A stretch of 7,067 bases of DNA, taken from Eubacterium sp. Its GTDB lineage: Bacteria; Bacillota_A; Clostridia; Lachnospirales; Lachnospiraceae. Below are positions 1-6,275 of the stretch, piece after piece (the first letter of the stretch is position 1; every line of letters begins with the position of its first letter). The translations under genes and the position numbers were made by a program. The DNA lies in NCBI GenBank assembly GCA_017475785.1, contig JAFVEX010000192.1:1-7067 (forward strand), written 5' to 3'. Below the pieces are notes generated by a model, which had not been told where the DNA came from, searched no databases, and worked only from the letters and a program-made list of their open reading frames with translations.

Positions 1-1477
1 CGGCAACACGAACGCTGCCTTTGCGATGGCGCGGGGGGAATATGTCCTCCTGTCCGATCACGATGATATTCTGGAAAAAGACGCGCTGTACGAGATCGTC
101 TCGCTGCTGAACCGGGAGCCGGACCTGGATATTGTATATACGGATGAAGATCTGACTGATGAGGCCGGCGAGCACTTCCGGTCGCCGCGCTTCAAACCGG
201 ATTTCAACCTGGATCTCCTGCGCAGCATCAACTATATCTGCCATCTGTTCTGCGTGCGCAGGTCAGTTTTGGACGCGGCAGGGGGACTTCACGACGAGTA
301 CGACGGCGCGCAGGACTGGGATCTGTTCCTTCGCTGCAGCGAGCAGACAGACCGGATCGGGCATGTTGCAAGGGTTCTTTATCACTGGAGGGAATCCGAG
401 TCTTCAACCGCCCGCAATCCGGAGAGCAAGACATACGCGATTGACGCGGCCAGACGGGCGCTGGAAGGTCATTATCAGCGCATGGGACTCGCGGCAGAGC
501 TGCATTACACAGACATTTTCATCATGTACCAGGCAAAACTGACGGTGCGGGATGAGGCGCACGGCATGGTGTCGATCCTGATTCCGAACAAGGACAACCG
601 GGATGTACTCCGCACCTGTGTCGAGTCGATCCTGGAGAAATCCAGTTACCGCAGATTTGAGATTCTGGTCATAGAGAATAACAGCACGGAGCCGGAGACG
701 TTCGCGTATTACAAAGAACTTGAGCAGATTCCGGAGGTGCGCGTCATCCGATTCAATGAGCCGTTCAATTACGCAAAGGTCAACAATTTCGGCGCCGCGC
801 ACGCGAAGGGAGATTATCTCCTGCTGCTGAACAACGACACGGAAGTGATCTCGCCGGACTGGCTGGAGCAGCTGCTTGGCCACTGTCAGCGGCCGGACGT
901 CGGCGCGGCCGGCGCGAAGCTGCTGTACCCGGATGAGACAGTGCAGCACTGCGGCGTCGTGACAGGAGTCGGCGGATTTGCGGGGCATATTCTGACCGGA
1001 AAACTCCGGGAGGACGCCGGCTACATGGGCAGACTGCTGGCAGTGCAGGATGTCAGCGCCGTTACGGGCGCCTGCCTGATGATCAAAAAGAGCTTATTTG
1101 ACGCCGTCGGCGGTCTGGATGAAGCGCTGACGGTTGCGCTCAATGACATCGATCTCTGCCTGAAGGTGCGGGAGACGGGTGCTCTGATCGTCCTGAATCC
1201 GGCGGCAGAGCTGTTTCACTACGAGTCCAAGAGCCGCGGGTACGAGGAAACCCCGGAAAAGCACGAGCGGTTTAAGCGGGAAATCCGGTATTTCCGCGAA
1301 AAATGGAAGCATGTGCTGGAGGAGGGAGATCCTTATTACAACCCGAATCTCAGCCTGATGTACGGCGACTGCAGGCTCAGGGGCGAGGAGGAGTACTTTG
1401 AGATCGTAAATGAGATCGAAGAGGATATCCGGAAGGAGCAGCAGATAGCTGAACAGTCAGAGACAGCGGAGAGCTGA
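1..1477 (+). CDS. Two-domain family 2 glycosyltransferase (5' partial)
   Basis: The gene is truncated by the left window edge. The frame is open from nucleotide 2, and the eight residues before the first visible Met (nt 26) fit the family pattern (GNTNAAFAMARGEYV), so nt 26 is an internal Met and not the start. 491 codons are visible. Residue numbers count from nt 2. Domain 1, a GT-A fold lacking its N-terminal half, shows the metal/nucleotide-sugar motif DHDD (19-22) and the late acceptor-side motif QDWD (104-107). Domain 2 starts near 189 (VSILIPNKDN), has NND (277-279) in place of a classical DxD, then GACLMIK and NDID (381-384). The tail is acidic and helix-like. Tandem GT2 proteins of this kind elongate surface glycans at the cytoplasmic membrane face, using nucleotide sugars. 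Sugar specificity cannot be read from the sequence. It is followed after 17 nt by a licD gene, presumably in the same operon. Confidence 0.93.
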   Translation, partial: GNTNAAFAMARGEYVLLSDHDDILEKDALYEIVSLLNREPDLDIVYTDEDLTDEAGEHFRSPRFKPDFNLDLLRSINYICHLFCVRRSVLDAAGGLHDEYDGAQDWDLFLRCSEQTDRIGHVARVLYHWRESESSTARNPESKTYAIDAARRALEGHYQRMGLAAELHYTDIFIMYQAKLTVRDEAHGMVSILIPNKDNRDVLRTCVESILEKSSYRRFEILVIENNSTEPETFAYYKELEQIPEVRVIRFNEPFNYAKVNNFGAAHAKGDYLLLLNNDTEVISPDWLEQLLGHCQRPDVGAAGAKLLYPDETVQHCGVVTGVGGFAGHILTGKLREDAGYMGRLLAVQDVSAVTGACLMIKKSLFDAVGGLDEALTVALNDIDLCLKVRETGALIVLNPAAELFHYESKSRGYEETPEKHERFKREIRYFREKWKHVLEEGDPYYNPNLSLMYGDCRLRGEEEYFEIVNEIEEDIRKEQQIAEQSETAES

Positions 1478-1494
1478 ACAGACAGGGGAGAATT

Positions 1495-2310
1495 ATGGCA
1501 GAACAGCGTAATCTTTCTCAGGTACAGCAGATCATCTGGGATATTATGAAAGAACTGAAACCGTACCTCGAGGAGCGGAAAATCCCGTATTTCATGCTGG
1601 GCGGGACGCTTCTGGGCGCGGTGCGCCACCAGGGCTTCATCCCATGGGACGACGACATCGACATCGGGATACCCAGGGCGCAGTATGAGCGCTTTCTTGA
1701 GGACGTAGGCAGTCATCTTCCGCCGCATCTTCGGCTGCGCACGTTCCGGAACAGCCCGGATCACGGATACTATTTTGCCCGGGTTGTCGACACGCGGCAC
1801 ACTATGCGTCGCCTGGGGAGCGAGGAGACGCGTGACGAGGAGGTCTGGGTCGACATCTTTCCGCTGGACGGGATGCCGCGCCGGCCGCTTGTCCGGAGAA
1901 TACACATGTTCCGGCTGCTTTCGGCGCGTTTTTTCTACCATGTGTCAACCTTTGAGCGGGTAAATGTAAAGAGACCGGGCAGGCCGCTGTACGAGCGAAT
2001 CGCGATCCGGTTTTTGCAGATCACCAGATTCGGCAGAAATCTGGACAGCCGGCGGCAGCTGGAAAAAATTGACCGGCTGCTGAAGAAGTATCCGTACCGC
2101 AAATCGCCGTATGTCATCAATTTCATGGGACAGTATATCTTCAAAGAAATGTTCCCGCGGGCGTATTACGGAAGAGGAAAGCGGTATCCGTTTGAGGACA
2201 CAATGCTGCCGGGTCCTGTGCAGGCAGACCGGGTACTGCGGCAGATGTACGGCGACTATATGAAGATTCCCGAAAACAAAAATGCACATGCAGCGGAGTT
2301 TGTAGAATGA
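1495..2310 (+). CDS. licD: LicD-family phosphotransferase (first copy)
   Basis: A 271-residue protein of the LicD / nucleotidyltransferase-fold family, near full family length. The N-terminal signature is intact: GGTLLGAVRH (36-45) followed by PWDDDID (50-56), whose Asp residues are the expected metal ligands. Further family blocks are WVDIFPLDG (118-126), PFEDT (232-236) and MYGDYM (251-256). No signal peptide or membrane segment is visible, so it is likely cytoplasmic or peripheral. Characterised LicD proteins transfer phosphocholine from CDP-choline to cell-surface glycans, and eukaryotic relatives (fukutin, FKRP) transfer ribitol phosphate. The donor here is unknown, as no licA/licC-type choline activation gene lies in the window. 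The start is supported by AGGGGAG at 1484-1490, four bases ahead of the ATG. The stop overlaps the next start (ATGA), implying translational coupling with the GT4 gene. Confidence 0.92.
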   Translation: MAEQRNLSQVQQIIWDIMKELKPYLEERKIPYFMLGGTLLGAVRHQGFIPWDDDIDIGIPRAQYERFLEDVGSHLPPHLRLRTFRNSPDHGYYFARVVDTRHTMRRLGSEETRDEEVWVDIFPLDGMPRRPLVRRIHMFRLLSARFFYHVSTFERVNVKRPGRPLYERIAIRFLQITRFGRNLDSRRQLEKIDRLLKKYPYRKSPYVINFMGQYIFKEMFPRAYYGRGKRYPFEDTMLPGPVQADRVLRQMYGDYMKIPENKNAHAAEFVE

Positions 2311-3494
2311 GTGAACAGAGAATACTGCAGGTCGTCACCGGAAATTTTGGTTCCGGCGGACTGACCCAGATCGTATATTGCTGGGGACAGAAGCTGTATG
2401 CGGAGGACGTCATCTTTGATTACCTCTGCAGAAAAAAATACCCATGCGGGTCGTATCTTACGGAAATACACAGGATGGGCGGACGCGTCAGCAGGCCAAA
2501 GCGTCCGGTTAACGGAATCCGCGCACAGATTGACCTGGCAAGGCGGCTGCGCGTCGTTCAGGAGAAAGCGCAGTATGATATCGTGCATATCCACTCGGAT
2601 TCCACCTACAATATGCTGACGGGGATTCTGGCTGCCAGACGGGCAGGATTCCGGAAAATTATTCTTCACGCTCACAGTGCCGGAATGGAGACACATACCT
2701 CCCGCGGCATCTCGCTGCGGTATCTCTCGAAAATCGCTGCGCACCGGATCTGCAGGGCAGTACTTCCCGCAGAGGACGCCGTGCTCTGTGCCTGCTCAGA
2801 GAAAGCTGCAGACTGGATGTACCGGCGGCGGCTCCGCAGAAAGGTCCGGATCATTGACAATGGCGTGGATCCGGGACCGTTCCAGTTCTCCAGATTTGTC
2901 AGGAAGGATGTCCGGGACAGTCACTCATGGAACGGCAGATTTGTGATCGGCCATGTCGGCCGCTTCGCTTATCAGAAGAACCACACATTTATTCTGGAAC
3001 TGGCAAAGGAGCTGAAGCAGACACTTCCGGAGGCGCTGATCGTCCTGGTAGGAGAGGGAGAGCTGTTCGGAAGCATCTGCAGACGGGCAAGCCGGGAACA
3101 CCTCGACAACATTGTCTTTGAGGGCAGGTCAGATGAGGTAAACCGGCTCCTGCAGGCATTTGATCTCTTTATTCTCCCGTCACATTTTGAGGGACTTCCG
3201 GTCTCGGCTGTAGAGGCGCAGATGGCAGGGCTTCCGTGTCTGGTCTCAGATCAGATCGACCGCGCCTGCAAGGTTCTTCCGGATCTGCAGTTCCTGCCGA
3301 TTGACAGCGGAACAGATCTGTGGGTGAAGGAGATCGTCAAGAGCTGCAAGACCGCCCGCAGTCTGGATCCTGCCGGCAAGCTGGAGGCAGGGCGCAGGCG
3401 GGCGCAGGCATCCCGGCGGATGATGCAGTCAGATTATAATGTCAGCCACACCATCCGGCAGCTGATGGATATTTATGCGAGCGAGCAAGCTTGA
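2307..3494 (+). CDS. GT4-family glycosyltransferase (EpsF/CapM-like)
   Basis: A 395-residue GT-B fold retaining glycosyltransferase. The N-terminal acceptor domain begins with the glycine-rich GNFGSGGLTQ (12-21), with DIVHIHSDS at 91-99 and a HAH motif shortly after. The domain junction carries the family IDNGVD (NGVD at 185-188) and then GHVGRF (215-220), the start of the C-terminal nucleotide-sugar-binding half. The E-x7-E signature is complete (E295 to E303, EGLPVSAVE). There are no membrane segments, so it is probably cytoplasmic and membrane-associated. Its role is to add one sugar to the growing lipid-linked glycan; donor and acceptor cannot be deduced. The start codon overlaps the preceding licD stop by four bases and has GGAG at 2295-2298 (8-nt spacing). 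It sits between two licD genes, which suggests its product or acceptor is a substrate for one of them. Confidence 0.93.
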   Translation: MSEQRILQVVTGNFGSGGLTQIVYCWGQKLYAEDVIFDYLCRKKYPCGSYLTEIHRMGGRVSRPKRPVNGIRAQIDLARRLRVVQEKAQYDIVHIHSDSTYNMLTGILAARRAGFRKIILHAHSAGMETHTSRGISLRYLSKIAAHRICRAVLPAEDAVLCACSEKAADWMYRRRLRRKVRIIDNGVDPGPFQFSRFVRKDVRDSHSWNGRFVIGHVGRFAYQKNHTFILELAKELKQTLPEALIVLVGEGELFGSICRRASREHLDNIVFEGRSDEVNRLLQAFDLFILPSHFEGLPVSAVEAQMAGLPCLVSDQIDRACKVLPDLQFLPIDSGTDLWVKEIVKSCKTARSLDPAGKLEAGRRRAQASRRMMQSDYNVSHTIRQLMDIYASEQA

Positions 3495-3514
3495 GTATTA
3501 CCGGGAAAACAGCC

Positions 3515-4372
3515 ATGAATGAATTGGAACTGCAAAAACTGCACAGCCTGGAGCTGGAGCTTGCGAAAGAACTGCGGCGGATCTGCGCGAGACACCGTAT
3601 CCGGTACTTCATGATTGCCGGGACGCTGCTGGGCGCTGTGCGCCATGGCGGGTTCATCCCCTGGGATGAGGATATGGATTTCGGCATGCTCCGCGCGGAC
3701 TACAACCGGTTTCTCGCCGCCTGCGAGACGGAACTGGATCACGGCCGGTTCTTTCTGCAGACGACGGACACGGATCCGGCCTACACCTACGCGTTTGCCA
3801 AACTCAGGCTGAACGGGACAGAGATCGTCGAGGCGCTCTCGCAGGACGCGGGCGCGCACAATGGGATATACATTGATATTTTTCCCTTCGACAATGTGCC
3901 GGATCAGCCGGTGCTGCGCCGGCTGCACAGGCTGGAACGCTATGTCTGGAAGAATATGCTCGCGGTCCGGCTCGGCTACCGCAACGGGCAAAAGCGCGCG
4001 GCGATTCTCCAGAAAATGCTGAAGACGGCAGCGGCAGTTCTCCCGCATCGTTTCATTCTGAGGCAGAAGGAGCGCGCCTTCGTCCGGTATAACGGACGGC
4101 AGACGAAGAGAATCGTCACGGCAGAAGGCAGCTACCGCTACGACCGGGAAACCATACCGGCACGTTATGCCAGAAAACTGCGCAGCCTGCCGTTTGAAGA
4201 CACCACATTTCCGGCGTTTACCGAGTACAGGGAATATCTGGAACACATGTACGGGGACTACATGCAGCCCCCGCCGGCAGATCAGCGGGACAAGCATACC
4301 GTGCTGCGGGTGGATTTCGGGAACTGTCAGGAATCCGGAAGTGCGGAGCAGGGACTGGTCTCGCGCCGCTGA
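3515..4372 (+). CDS. licD: LicD-family phosphotransferase (second copy)
   Basis: A 285-residue LicD-fold protein, clearly divergent from the copy at 1495. Shared blocks are GTLLGAVRH (36-44), PWDEDMD (49-55, replacing the usual WDDDID but keeping the outer Asp residues), YIDIFPFD (119-126), PFEDT (226-230) and MYGDYM (245-250). The ATG at 3515 is preferred because the resulting N-terminus (MNELELQKLHSLELE...) matches the normal start of LicD proteins and a weak GGGA lies 8 nt upstream. A TTG at 3491 overlapping the GT4 stop (TTGA) would add eight residues and cannot be excluded. The protein likely transfers a phospho-substituent (phosphocholine or polyol phosphate) to the surface glycan, at a different position or step from the first LicD. 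The last ~13 residues (NCQESG...) look like a non-conserved tail and lie in an imperfect DNA duplication. No U-rich terminator follows. Confidence 0.9.
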   Translation: MNELELQKLHSLELELAKELRRICARHRIRYFMIAGTLLGAVRHGGFIPWDEDMDFGMLRADYNRFLAACETELDHGRFFLQTTDTDPAYTYAFAKLRLNGTEIVEALSQDAGAHNGIYIDIFPFDNVPDQPVLRRLHRLERYVWKNMLAVRLGYRNGQKRAAILQKMLKTAAAVLPHRFILRQKERAFVRYNGRQTKRIVTAEGSYRYDRETIPARYARKLRSLPFEDTTFPAFTEYREYLEHMYGDYMQPPPADQRDKHTVLRVDFGNCQESGSAEQGLVSRR

Positions 4373-4428
4373 ACACAGACGCAGCAGTTCGGCAGTGTGG
4401 ACTAGGGTCTCACGCTGCTGAACACAGA
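4328..4428 (+). repeat. Imperfect tandem duplication across the licD-2 stop codon
   Basis: Copy 1 (4328-4379) spans the last codons and stop of the second licD gene. Copy 2 (4382-4428) lies directly downstream. The best-matched segment is GGACT-GGTCT followed by CGCTGAACACAGA-type sequence at 4352-4379, against 4399-4428: 26 of 28 bases agree, with a 2-nt insertion in copy 2. The left parts (CAGGAATCCGGAAGTG versus CAGCAGTTCGGCAGTG) match at 12 of 16. The offset is 54 bp on the left and 47-49 bp on the right, so copy 2 has lost a few bases. It looks like an old local duplication of the gene's 3' end. Confidence 0.7.
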
Positions 4429-4465
4429 TCAGGCAATACGGTCGGCGTATCTGCGGCCTGTGGAT

Positions 4466-4494
4466 TTGCGATCTGTCTGTAAGTATGCTATGAT
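4466..4494 (+). promoter_or_regulatory. Predicted housekeeping promoter for the phosphoglycosyltransferase gene
   Basis: TTGCGA (4466-4471, 4/6 to the -35 consensus), a 17-nt spacer, and TATGAT (4489-4494, 5/6 to the -10 consensus). TG sits at 4486-4487, one base before the -10, making an extended -10 element. Transcription would begin near 4501, leaving a leader of about 120 nt before the ATG at 4620. This suggests the downstream genes can be transcribed independently of the GT/licD block. Confidence 0.6.
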
Positions 4495-4508
4495 ACACCT
4501 TATGTATC
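4492..4508. promoter_or_regulatory. Dyad overlapping the -10 and predicted start site (possible operator)
   Basis: GATACA (4492-4497), 5-nt spacer, TGTATC (4503-4508): a perfect 6-bp inverted repeat. It overlaps the 3' half of the -10 hexamer and the expected transcription start, the position where a repressor would block initiation. It could also be chance symmetry, since only six base pairs are involved. Confidence 0.35.
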
Positions 4509-4561
4509 GCGTCAGACCCCGGCCAGGCAGGAAAACCGCGGGACCGTGAGTGTGGTATAAG

Positions 4562-4578
4562 TGCGCCGAGGAGGCGCA
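4562..4578 (+). promoter_or_regulatory. Leader hairpin with GGA in the loop
   Basis: TGCGCC (4562-4567) pairs perfectly with GGCGCA (4573-4578) around the loop GAGGA, in the 5' leader of the gene starting at 4620. The loop is ribosome-binding-site-like, but no start codon follows at a suitable distance in a meaningful reading frame. It may be a protein- or RNA-binding element. Confidence 0.4.
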
Positions 4579-4597
4579 GACAGGGGTAACTGCAGTT

Positions 4598-4615
4598 CGA
4601 TCACGGGGAGGATCG
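4598..4615 (+). promoter_or_regulatory. Ribosome binding site presented in a hairpin loop
   Basis: GGGGAGG (4605-4611) is a strong Shine-Dalgarno sequence 8 nt before the ATG at 4620 and fixes that start. It is enclosed by CGATC (4598-4602) and GATCG (4611-4615), a 5-bp stem with two possible G-U extensions. Most of the SD lies in the 8-nt loop ACGGGGAG. The stem is short, so it may not be stable without a partner. Confidence 0.5.
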
Positions 4616-4619
4616 GATT

Positions 4620-6128
4620 ATGCATCAGAGGGAAAAGGGCAGATGGCTCAAGCATTTCGACTTCATGGCGCTGGACGTTGCCACAGTCGAACTGGTCTTC
4701 TGGGTTGTCTGTCAGATCCGTATGAGAATCATGCACTGGCAGTTCAGGCAGGTATACAGGAGCACACAGATGGTGCTTCTGGTACTGGCTGTTTTTGTCG
4801 TGGTTCTGCTTCCCCTCCACAAGAACATCCTGAAGCGCGGCCCGCTTCACGAGCTGGCCGAGTCGCTGAAGTACGTCTCGATCCTCGCGGTCGGCATCAT
4901 GCTTTATCACTTTCTGACACAGCGCGGCACGATGTTCTCGCGAGGTATTTTCCTGATTTTCTGGGTTGCCGCTGTTTTTGTTATCTGGCTGGTCAGAACC
5001 ATCTACAAGGTACTTTTAAAGCGCGTTTTTCTGAAAAGGGCGGTGCTGCCGGAGCTTGTGCTGGTCACGTGCAGCGAGAGGGCGGCCGATAACTATAAAA
5101 ATCTTGAGAAGTACGGAAAAAACCGGTATCGGATCAGCGGCGCGCTGATCATGGAGGCGGACGGCAGTTTTATCTCCGGGAAAAACCGCGCCGGGAAGGA
5201 TCCGGCCGTATCTGCTCAGACCCAGTCGCCCGGACAGCATGACAGATCTGCCGGGGAACCTGCGCAGACCTTCGGAATCCCGGACGAAATGATCATTGGC
5301 GATTTCAGCGCTTTCGGCGATTATTTTCTGAATCACCCGGTGGACGAGGTCTATATTGATCTGGACCAGCAGAAGCTGGAAAACAAGCTGGCGAAGGATC
5401 TGATCACGCAGGGCATCACGGTGCATATCGCGCTGACAAAGCAGTTTCGCGGGCTCCCGAATCAGGAGCTGGAAACGTTCGGCGGGAGATCTGTGATGAC
5501 CAGCGCGGTGCAGTCCGTCTCTGCCGGGAAGCTCATGATCAAGCGGCTGATGGATATCATCGGCGCCGTTCTCGGCCTCGTGCTGACAGGAATCGCGTTC
5601 CTGGTTTTTGCGCCTGTGATCTGTCACCAGTCAAAAGGACCGGTCTTTTACTCACAGATCCGGATCGGGCTGAACGGGCGGCGGTTCCGGATTTACAAAT
5701 TCCGCTCCATGTATCCCGACGCGGATCAGCAGAAGGCTGCCCTTCAAAAGGAAAGCAAGATGCAGGGGCTGATGTTCAATGTGGACAACGACCCGCGCAT
5801 TATCCCGATCGGACGGTTTATGCGGAAATATTCGATCGATGAGCTTCCTCAGTTCTGGAATGTTCTGAAAGGTGATATGAGTCTGGTCGGCACGCGTCCT
5901 CCGACGGAGGATGAGTGGAAGCAGTACAGCCCGCACCACCGCGCGCGCCTGTCCGTAAAGCCCGGACTGACCGGCATGTGGCAGACAAGCGGCCGGAGTG
6001 ACATCGTCGATTTTGAGCGGGTTGTCGAGCTCGATATGAAGTACATCCGGGAGTGGAGCCTGAAGCTGGATTGTAAGCTTCTGCTCAGGACCATACGGGT
6101 CGTCTTTGGCGGGCAGGGATCAAAGTAA
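4620..6128 (+). CDS. Polyprenyl glycosylphosphotransferase (initiating sugar transferase, WbaP/EPS type)
   Basis: A 502-residue integral membrane enzyme that would transfer a sugar-1-phosphate from a nucleotide sugar to undecaprenyl phosphate, the first step of surface glycan assembly. Four predicted N-terminal membrane helices lie near 13-32, 48-66, 85-101 and 108-127. A cytoplasmic Rossmann-like region (~145-300) follows. The C-terminal catalytic domain begins with KRLMDIIGAVLG (308-319) and its membrane segment, then PVFYSQIRIG (341-350), KFRSM (360-364), the catalytic Asp-Glu pair in SIDELPQFWNVLKGDMSLVG (D407, E408), TRPP (425-428) and KPGLTGMWQ (447-455). All core motifs are intact. Residues about 187-217 form a hydrophilic, Gln/Ser/Pro-rich insert not expected in this fold. 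The ATG is fixed by GGGGAGG 8 nt upstream. The gene has its own predicted promoter. The sugar (galactose, glucose or N-acetyl sugar) cannot be assigned. Confidence 0.94.
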   Translation: MHQREKGRWLKHFDFMALDVATVELVFWVVCQIRMRIMHWQFRQVYRSTQMVLLVLAVFVVVLLPLHKNILKRGPLHELAESLKYVSILAVGIMLYHFLTQRGTMFSRGIFLIFWVAAVFVIWLVRTIYKVLLKRVFLKRAVLPELVLVTCSERAADNYKNLEKYGKNRYRISGALIMEADGSFISGKNRAGKDPAVSAQTQSPGQHDRSAGEPAQTFGIPDEMIIGDFSAFGDYFLNHPVDEVYIDLDQQKLENKLAKDLITQGITVHIALTKQFRGLPNQELETFGGRSVMTSAVQSVSAGKLMIKRLMDIIGAVLGLVLTGIAFLVFAPVICHQSKGPVFYSQIRIGLNGRRFRIYKFRSMYPDADQQKAALQKESKMQGLMFNVDNDPRIIPIGRFMRKYSIDELPQFWNVLKGDMSLVGTRPPTEDEWKQYSPHHRARLSVKPGLTGMWQTSGRSDIVDFERVVELDMKYIREWSLKLDCKLLLRTIRVVFGGQGSK

Positions 6129-6202
6129 GGTACTGCAGCAGAATAACGTGATTATTTTCTCTGATGATCGTTCGTTTTTTCTGAAGCAAACATAAATCAG
6201 GT

Positions 6203-6243
6203 AATTGCGAAACGCTTTCATATCTGCCAGAAGTTTCGCAATT
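6203..6243. repeat. 11-bp perfect inverted repeat in the pre-permease gap
   Basis: AATTGCGAAAC (6203-6213) and GTTTCGCAATT (6233-6243) are exact reverse complements separated by 19 nt, in an AT-rich 147-nt gap. As RNA the stem could extend outward by three G-U pairs and one A-U pair (6199-6202 with 6244-6247). No U-tract follows on either strand, so it is not a standard intrinsic terminator. It may be a transcription-factor operator, an attenuation or mRNA-stability stem, or a processing site between the two genes. No convincing -35/-10 pair was found in the gap. Confidence 0.6.
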
Positions 6244-6275
6244 GTTTAAAACATAAACTGGTACGAGGTAAGAAT

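Noticed and set aside
4365..4419. Stem-loops after licD-2 (GCCGCTG with CAG-TT-CGGC; CAGCAG with CTGCTG) as a terminator
   Set aside because: The stems are bulged or have long loops, compete with each other, arise partly from the local duplication, and no U-tract follows.
3473..4498. 341-codon minus-strand open frame opposite licD-2
   Set aside because: It is antisense to a gene with intact family motifs, and its product is Arg/His/Pro/Gln-rich without any recognisable domain, as expected from GC-rich antisense reading.
4550..5092. 180-codon plus-strand open frame overlapping the start of the phosphoglycosyltransferase gene
   Set aside because: Its product shows no family motifs and is a shifted-frame reading of the leader and the real gene, whose membrane helices and SD are clear.
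6144..6180. T-run (TTTTTT at 6175-6180) after the phosphoglycosyltransferase gene as an intrinsic terminator
   Set aside because: Only a 4-bp AACG/CGTT pairing around a 20-nt AT-rich loop precedes it, too weak for a terminator call.
6205..6259. Promoter for the permease gene (TTGCGA or TTGTTT with TAAACT-like hexamers)
   Set aside because: No pair has both acceptable hexamers and a 16-18 nt spacer.
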